DNA of 64,000 nucleotides, from positions 4,712,001-4,776,000 of the forward strand of contig RQOL01000729.1 of NCBI GenBank assembly GCA_013076295.1, in the 5' to 3' direction. The notes below the pieces were generated by a model that was not told the DNA's origin, ran no database searches, and saw only the letters and a list, made by a program, of their open reading frames with translations. A program made the position numbers and the translations under genes. Below are positions 58,150 to 64,000 of the stretch, one piece after another. The stretch is from Sanderia malayensis. Lineage: Eukaryota; Cnidaria; Scyphozoa; Semaeostomeae; Pelagiidae. How positions within the stretch are numbered: the stretch's first letter is position 1; each line of letters opens with the position of its first letter.

Positions 58150-61100
58150 CTTTTTTCTTTTTTTCTTTTTTCATTTCATTCAGCAACAAAATTACAGATT
58201 ACATACTGATACAATAACTACTAGCTAGATTTTACAAAAAATAAAGTGGATTACAAAAACTAATCAAATGAGTTGCTTAGGACCCTGAGGAATCCGAAAC
58301 GGTTTTCGAGCTCAGTGCCCTATTTTAGAGTATATACTTATTGTAAATTACATAGAGGTTAAAATAGAATATAAACTGCAATGTAGAAGAACAGCATAGC
58401 TACAATAGTCAATATAAGGTGCGGTCGTTAGTTTACATTTCAATATTTTATAGTTCAGTTTGAATTTGAAATTTTTACAGCATAAAGAGTAAATAGAAAA
58501 GGAAAGGAAAGGAAAGGGGGAAAATAAAAAGGGGAGGGGGTGGCACGAACGTTATGTTTGATAATCATTTCAAAAAGTTTCGTCGTATTTGTGTATTAAC
58601 GAATGTTTGTAATATTTGCAAAAAAGGTTTTTACTTTTTTGATCTCTTATCTCCAGGGGTATATTATTCCAGATTTTAATACCATTGTATGTGAAAAATC
58701 GTTTTTTGTAGTTAGTCCTTATTACAGGGAATGCAAATTGTTTATTTGCAGATTGTCGAGTTTGATAGCCATGTCGACAGATCGTTTTTTCAAAAAAATT
58801 GTCAAAAATAGCACTCTGATTGCCATTGATTATGTCATATATGAGTTTCGAGCATTCAAGATTGAAATTCTGCTCGAGATCTAGAATATCTAATTTGGTA
58901 AAAAGTGATTTAGCATTGGCTGTATATTTTTCAAAATTAAATAGTTCTTAAATGGAATTTAAGTACAGTTAAGGGACGATAGAAATTGCACATGGTTTAT
59001 GTCCATCAACACGAGTTTGAGATGGGGGGACCTAGCAAGACTAACTCAAGATTGACGTCGGCAAATCTTTGATAATTAATTAGTGGAGTCATACTCTCAG
59101 CAAATCAGATTCTCTAATCATTCCGAGTTAAAACATAGTGAAGCAGCTTTATTTCTCCCACTGTCCTTTTTGATTTTGAGTCTGCAGTTTAACCAGTCCG
59201 TTTATTACTGCCAGGTGTATCGGCCGAAATTTGCAGAGCAAATCGGTTTCACCGACCGTAAAAGCTTATTCCTAATCAAGCAATTCGGGCCGGTATGCTT
59301 AACGCCCAATTTCTTGAGAAACATTGATGATTCTTAAAGCTTTGTTTAAGTTTCTTTGAACAGATTTGGTAACTATTGCAGTTGCGCAACCCCAGTTGAT
59401 AATTCAATAATTAACATGGGGGGCAATGAATGCAAAATAGAGATTACGCAAAATTTGAGCTGGGACAAAGTGCCTCATTTTTGCCAGTATTCCAATGCCT
59501 TTTGAGATCTTCATGTTAACATGTTGAATATGTTGTTTCCAATTTAAGTTTTTATCAAGTATTACTCCAAGTTATTTAATATGGTCTTTTTGTATGATTG
59601 ATTTATTATTAATTTTTAGATTTACATGGTTGATTTTTCAACATTTAAAGTTAATTTATTTGCAGTGAGCCAGTCCGATACTTTAGTTAATTCCTGATTA
59701 ACAGTATTTTCCAAATTTCTCAAATTTTGATCGGAGAAAAAATACTAGTGTCATCTGCGAAAAAATGAAATTTTAGCAGCTTGGAGACCAAAGGCATATC
59801 GTTTATGTATAGAAGAAAAAGAAGAGGTCCAAGAACACTACCTTGTGGTACTCCACTAGTTATTTTGCATGAATTTGATAGCTCTCCATTGATAGAAACT
59901 TTTTGCGTTCAATCAGTTAAGTAGGATTTCAACCAGTTAAGGGCAGTACCTCTTATACCATAATATTCAAGTTTATCAAGTAATATACTATGATCGACAG
60001 TATCAAAAGCTTTTGCTAAATCTAAAAATATACAGCATGAAAATTTTTTGTTTCAATTGCATTTACAATTGCATTTACAAGTTGATTGTATAAATCTAGA
60101 ATTGCAAGAGAAGTAGACTTCTTTTTTTGAAAGCCAAATTGATGCTCAAAAATAATGTTATGTTTTTCTAGAAAACTTGTTAACCTAGTATGTATTAATT
60201 TTTCAAAAACTTTATTAAAGATGGGCAGCAGTGATATAGGGCGATAGTTAGTTAGTTCTTCAGTTGATTTTGCTTTATGAATTGGCACTACTTTAGCAAA
60301 TTTTAGCATGGAGGGGTAAAAGCCAGATTCAAAAGATTCATTAATAAGATTAGTGAGGGGGATAGTTAAAGCATCACTTACGCATTTAATTAATTTCACT
60401 AGGATGTCATATGCATCTGGAGCTTTTCCTTCATTTAAGTTTAGCAACTGTCTATTTACTTCTGAAGGGGTTAACGGTGTAACAAAGAAGGAATCACTAT
60501 TAGAGTCAATCAAGTAGTCATTAAAATTTTTATTACTTGGTGTGAGCTTCTCAACGAGGTTTTGGGCAACAGAAGTAAAAAAGTTGTTAAACGCATTTGC
60601 CACTGGTTTACGATCTGAAATCAGCCTACCATTTATGTTTAGTTTAATGTCTTGAGAACTCTTAGATTTATTTCTACTTAGAAGTACCCACGGCTACCCA
60701 CGGCTTTAATTGCAGTTTTCTTTGTCATTTTGTTTTGAATTTAAGGGGTGCATGCTTATTGATGTTGTCTAGAACTTTCGATTGAAATTCCTCATACTTT
60801 TCATCAAGTGTATTGACGGCATTGATATTCGAGTCTAAACCAAGTTGTTGAAATCTTGGGTATATTTTTCAAAATTAAAAGAACGGTAGTCTCTGACGAG
60901 ACTGCGATCAGTGCTTTTCATCACTTTTCCAGAGTCAATGAAAGTAGACTTTGGTAAATGATCAGAAACACTGTCAATAAGATTGCCATTTACAGTTTTA
61001 TATTCTAAGCTATTTATAAAAATATTATCAATTAAACTGTGGCAAGAGTTAGCGTGTATTCGCATAGGATGGCTTATTAAAGGTTTATAGAAATTAGCTA

Positions 61101-61305
61101 ACATTAGATTTAAGAAAGCTTCCACGTTGGGGATTTTATCATATTTTAAAAGGTTTAAGTTAAAATCTCCACATAAAATTACTAATTTATTTTCACGGTG
61201 TATCTTATTGAAAATAGACTGAAGATAATCTAAAAAGGGGGCAGAGTCTTTACGAGGGTGATTATAAACTACTCCAATTAAAATATTTTTCCCATTTTAA
61301 ATTAT
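58150..61305 (-). pseudogene. Jockey/CR1-group LINE, 5'-truncated and decayed
   Basis: Read on the minus strand: the endonuclease C-terminal half (VILCGDFNLNLLKYDK; HSLIDNIFINSLEY; SVSDHLP) from 61300 to about 60900, then reverse transcriptase from 60603 (GKAPDAYDILVKLIK, FAKVVPIHKAKSTEELTNYR, FEHQFGFQKKKSTS), [14 protein letters not shown] at about 59985, SGVPQGSVLGPLLFLLYIND at about 59840, FFADDTSIFS at about 59750 (catalytic DD kept), then LYFAFIAPHVNYGIINWG and a C-terminal block to about 58570. Stops and frameshifts occur (a stop after KSYLTD near 59905). The 3' UTR ends in GAATGAAATG followed by a (GAAAAAA)n tail at about 58140-58180. 5' truncation at about 61305 is typical of target-primed insertion. 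Confidence 0.85.
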
Positions 61306-61314
61306 AACTAGGAA

Positions 61315-61346
61315 GGCTGGCGCGCTTCGCGCGCCACCTCCCTAGT
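61315..61346. repeat. Long hairpin CTAGGAAGG...GCGCGCTTCGCGCGCC...CCTCCCTAG
   Basis: An almost fully self-complementary segment with a 7-bp GC core stem around TTC, flanked by CTAGG / CCCTAG arms. The hairpin followed ten bases later by CTAG resembles a Helitron 3' end, but no 5' partner was found. Related TTCG-loop hairpins occur in the 117-bp repeats and at 7960-8060. Confidence 0.6.
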
Positions 61347-61880
61347 GTGTTGGCCTTTGATGTGAGTGGAGCAGCGATCTTCAAAAAAAGTGGGCCTAGT
61401 GTGTTGGCCTTCGATTTGAGCGGAACAGCGATCTTCAAAAAAAGTGGGGTGGGTTTCTGTTGTTTTGGCCTTCGATGTGAGTGGAACAGCGATCTTCAAC
61501 AAAAGTTGGGTGGATTTCAGTTGTTTTGGCCTTCGATCTGAGTGGGACAGCGATTTTCAACAAAAGTGGGGTGGGTTTCTGTCGTTTTGGCCTTCGGCCT
61601 GAGTGAGACAGCAATCTTCAACAAAAGTGGGGTGGGTTTCTGTTGTTTTGGCCTTCGACCTAAGTGGGAGAGTGATCTTCAACAAAAATTGGGGTGGGTT
61701 ACTGATGTTTTGGCCTTCGATCTGAGTGGAACAGCGATCTTGAACAAAAGTGGGGTGGTTTCTGTTGTTTTGGCCTTCGATCTGAGTGGGAAAGCAATCT
61801 TCAACAAAAGTGGGGTGGGTTTCTGTTGTTTTGGCCTTCAATCTGAAAGAAACAGGGATCGGCAAAAAAGTGGGATGGAC
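61347..61880 (+). repeat. 61-bp minisatellite, about 9 copies
   Basis: Direct copies of TTTTGGCCTTCGATCTGAGTGG, ACAGCGATCTTCAACAAAAG and GTGGGGTGGGTTTCTGTTG parts spaced 59-62 bp from 61349 to about 61880. Open frames on both strands through it are artefacts of the repeat. Confidence 0.9.
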
Positions 61881-61899
61881 ACGCAAAGTAATATACTTT

Positions 61900-64000
61900 C
61901 AGTTGAAATTATGCCTGTTTTATTAGTTCTATCCATTGCCCGAACACACGGTCCATGGAATTCCCGAGCCCCGGTTTCCATTCCAGGTTGTTCCAGGTCC
62001 ATGTTTTCCCGTCATGCGAGAAATCCAGCACTTTAATCAGCGTGGCAGAAACGCCTCAACTCAAAACCCACGCAGAGAAGAAGCTCCGTGAACAATAGAT
62101 CAGGTTTTCCAGTAATATCAGAAAACCATTGCGAAAGAATTGATCCACTGGATTCCAGATTTTGATTAAAGAATAAACAATTTAAAAAATACAGATCAAA
62201 TCTCTCCCGAGAACACCGTGCATGTAATCCCGAGCTCCGATTGCCATTCCAAGTTCTTCTGGGTCCACGTTTTGCATTATGCACAAATTTCAGCAGCTAT
62301 TTTAGCCAGCGTGGCAGAAACGCCTCAACTCGAACCCCATGCAGAGAAACTTTGTGAACAAAGGATCAGATTTGTGAGTACATAATATGAGAAAGCAGAT
62401 TCGGCATGAATTTATCAATTTCATTCGAGATTTCAATTAAAGAATACACAATTTTAATACACCAGTTGGCACTCAATAACGCATGTTTATAACTACACGA
62501 ATTCCATGAAAGCAATACGAAAGCCCATTATGAAAATTTTAGGGGGGCCCCAAAGTTGAATGCTTCTAAACACCGAGATACAGCAGATCATAAAAGTTTT
62601 TAAACAATTTACTCACATCTTTCACAGGCCAAAATCCACAACTTTCGTGTTTTGAATAGCGAATCACGATCAGTGACAGGCACTTTTAGAATCCAAGTGG
62701 AATTGAAGCAACCTTTCCACCATTTATCTGGTCCAGAAAGAATTTGATGTGCTTGAAAGATGAATTCACAATGTTAGCAGGCGGATGGCAAGTCAGCAAT
62801 AGTAATTCAGCAAAATAGCTTTTAGGCAACTCCACGTGTTTAGAACAATGGTTTAGAACGCCTTCGGTTGAGTGAAATCCCAAGATTGCTGTTTCTGAAA
62901 TTCGTGATTTAGATCGTTGTATCCAAGCCTGTTATTAAAAACACAGCATCTCGTCATTCATCGGTTTAGTATTCGATTTGATATAGTGGAGATTTGTAAA
63001 GCAAAGAATTATTTAGAAATTTAGAGCGGGCAAAAATTTCTATAAACCAGCCCATCAGAATAACTTGAAAACAGAATAAAAAGGATACAAAGAAATTTAG
63101 TAAAGGGAAATAGAAACAACTTAGCCACTTACCAGTAGAGTTCTGCTCGTAATAGTTCTGAAGAGTAACATTCAAGTAAAATTCCAGTTGATGGCAAAGG
63201 AGGGCAAAATAGCTTTTAGACAACTGCACCACGTGCTTTGAAGGCCTTCGGTTCAGTGAAATCCCGAAATTGCTGTTTTTGAAATTCATGAGTTACATCG
63301 TTGTATCCAATCCTGTTCTTATAAAAGAAGAACTTGATCATTCATCGGTTTAATATTCGATTTGATATAGTGGAGATTTGTAAAGCAAAGAATTATTTAG
63401 GAATTTAGAGCGCATAAAAATTTCTATAAACCAGCTCATCAGAATAGTATCTTGAAATCAAGATAAGAAGGTACAAAGAAATTTAGTAAAGGCAAATAGA
63501 AACAACTTAGCCACTTACCAGTAGAGTTCTGCTCGTAACAGTTCTGAAGAGCAACATTCAAGTAAAATTCCAGTTGATGGCAAAGGAGAGCAAAATAGCT
63601 TTTAGACAACTGCACCACGTGCTTTGAAGGCCTTCGGTTGAGTGAAAGCACGAAATTGCTGTTTCTGAAATTCGTGATTTAGATCGTCGCATCCAGACCT
63701 GTAATTATAAAAGCAGAATTCGATAATTCATCGGTTTAGTATTCGATTTGATATAGTGGAGATTTGTAAAGCAAAGAATTATTTAGAAATTTAGAGCGCA
63801 TAAAAATTTCTATAAACCAGTTCACCTGAATATATTGAAATCAAGATAAGAAGGTACAAAGAAATTTAGTAAAGGCAAAGAGAAACAACTTAGCCACTTA
63901 CCAGTTAAATCCTGAAGCTTTAAGTTGGAAATCTCGAGTAAAACGGCAGCAAAAATTAAACAGCCATCCAACGAAAATAATCCATTCGGTTTGCCTGCCT
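61900..64000. repeat. Repeat family R, copy 2, with ~385-bp tandem modules
   Basis: Starts with CCATGGAATTCCCGAGCC and TTCCAGGTTGTTCCAGGTCC, the same motif as 36.2-36.6 kb, then CGTGGCAGAAACGCCTCAACT twice (62041, 62310) and the CACGAATTCCATGAAAGCAA block (62497). From about 62940 the sequence is a tandem of ~385-bp units (ATATAGTGGAGATTTGTAAAGC at 62981, 63365 and 63751). Each unit has on the minus strand an open exon-like stretch (QLSKSYFALLCHQLEFYLNV) ending at a GTAAGT donor. It continues past the window edge. The product is unknown. Confidence 0.8.

Noticed and set aside
61542..62036. 164-codon frame with repeated VVLAFDLSG
   Set aside because: Frame through the 61-bp minisatellite; an equally long frame exists on the other strand.

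Overview
The window is AT-rich, intron-bearing animal DNA made almost entirely of transposable elements and tandem repeats. I found no ordinary host gene that I can name. The element mix (KDZ-type, IS3EU-like, hAT-like, Kolobok, Mutator-like with OTU/SWIM domains, Penelope-like, RTE-like and jockey/CR1-like retroelements, mariner-type MITEs) is typical of a repeat-rich marine or freshwater invertebrate. A cnidarian or another early-branching animal is my best guess, but only a guess.

Layout. 1-12.6 kb is a repeat field: 117-bp minisatellite arrays in both orientations, three copies of an ~0.8-kb module, 10-bp and 4-bp low-complexity arrays, a mariner MITE with a truncated second copy, and a 1.1-kb segmental duplication (7941-9055 and 11475-12607). 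12.4-34.7 kb looks like one large KDZ-type element. A KDZ transposase-like gene runs rightward in about a dozen exons (12610-30196), an OTU-domain gene runs leftward (34495-30406), and short inverted repeats lie just upstream of both gene starts. An intron of the KDZ gene holds a 188-bp satellite. A 10.4-kb IS3EU-like transposon (14955-25401, 6-bp target duplication TGTTTC) sits inside that satellite, and a 5.0-kb hAT-like transposon (18429-23437, 8-bp target duplication GGCTCAGA) sits inside the IS3EU-like element. This is a three-level nest with target duplications readable at the two inner levels.

34.7-41.9 kb holds promoter-like repeat modules, a ~2.5-kb repeat family (called R here) and a truncated ZSWIM3-like gene. 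41.9-47.3 kb is a complete-length Kolobok element (TTAA target duplication) with a decayed THAP-domain transposase gene and, convergent to it, a gene for a P2X7-ballast-like cysteine-rich protein. 47.7-53.2 kb is a leftward Mutator-like gene combining OTU, zinc-cluster, MULE and SWIM parts, including one open 624-codon exon. 53.9-64 kb carries fragments of three retroelements, a 61-bp minisatellite and a second copy of R.

Functional theme. Three unrelated DNA-transposon classes here carry ubiquitin-system domains (HECT in the IS3EU-like element, OTU in the KDZ and Mutator-like elements). The HECT keeps its cysteine but has a one-base frameshift. Both OTU domains have lost the catalytic cysteine. 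The only clearly intact transposition gene is the IS3EU-like integrase (23950-25125). The hAT-like transposase can also be assembled almost completely from well-phased exons. Exon joins are read from splice consensus and frame only.
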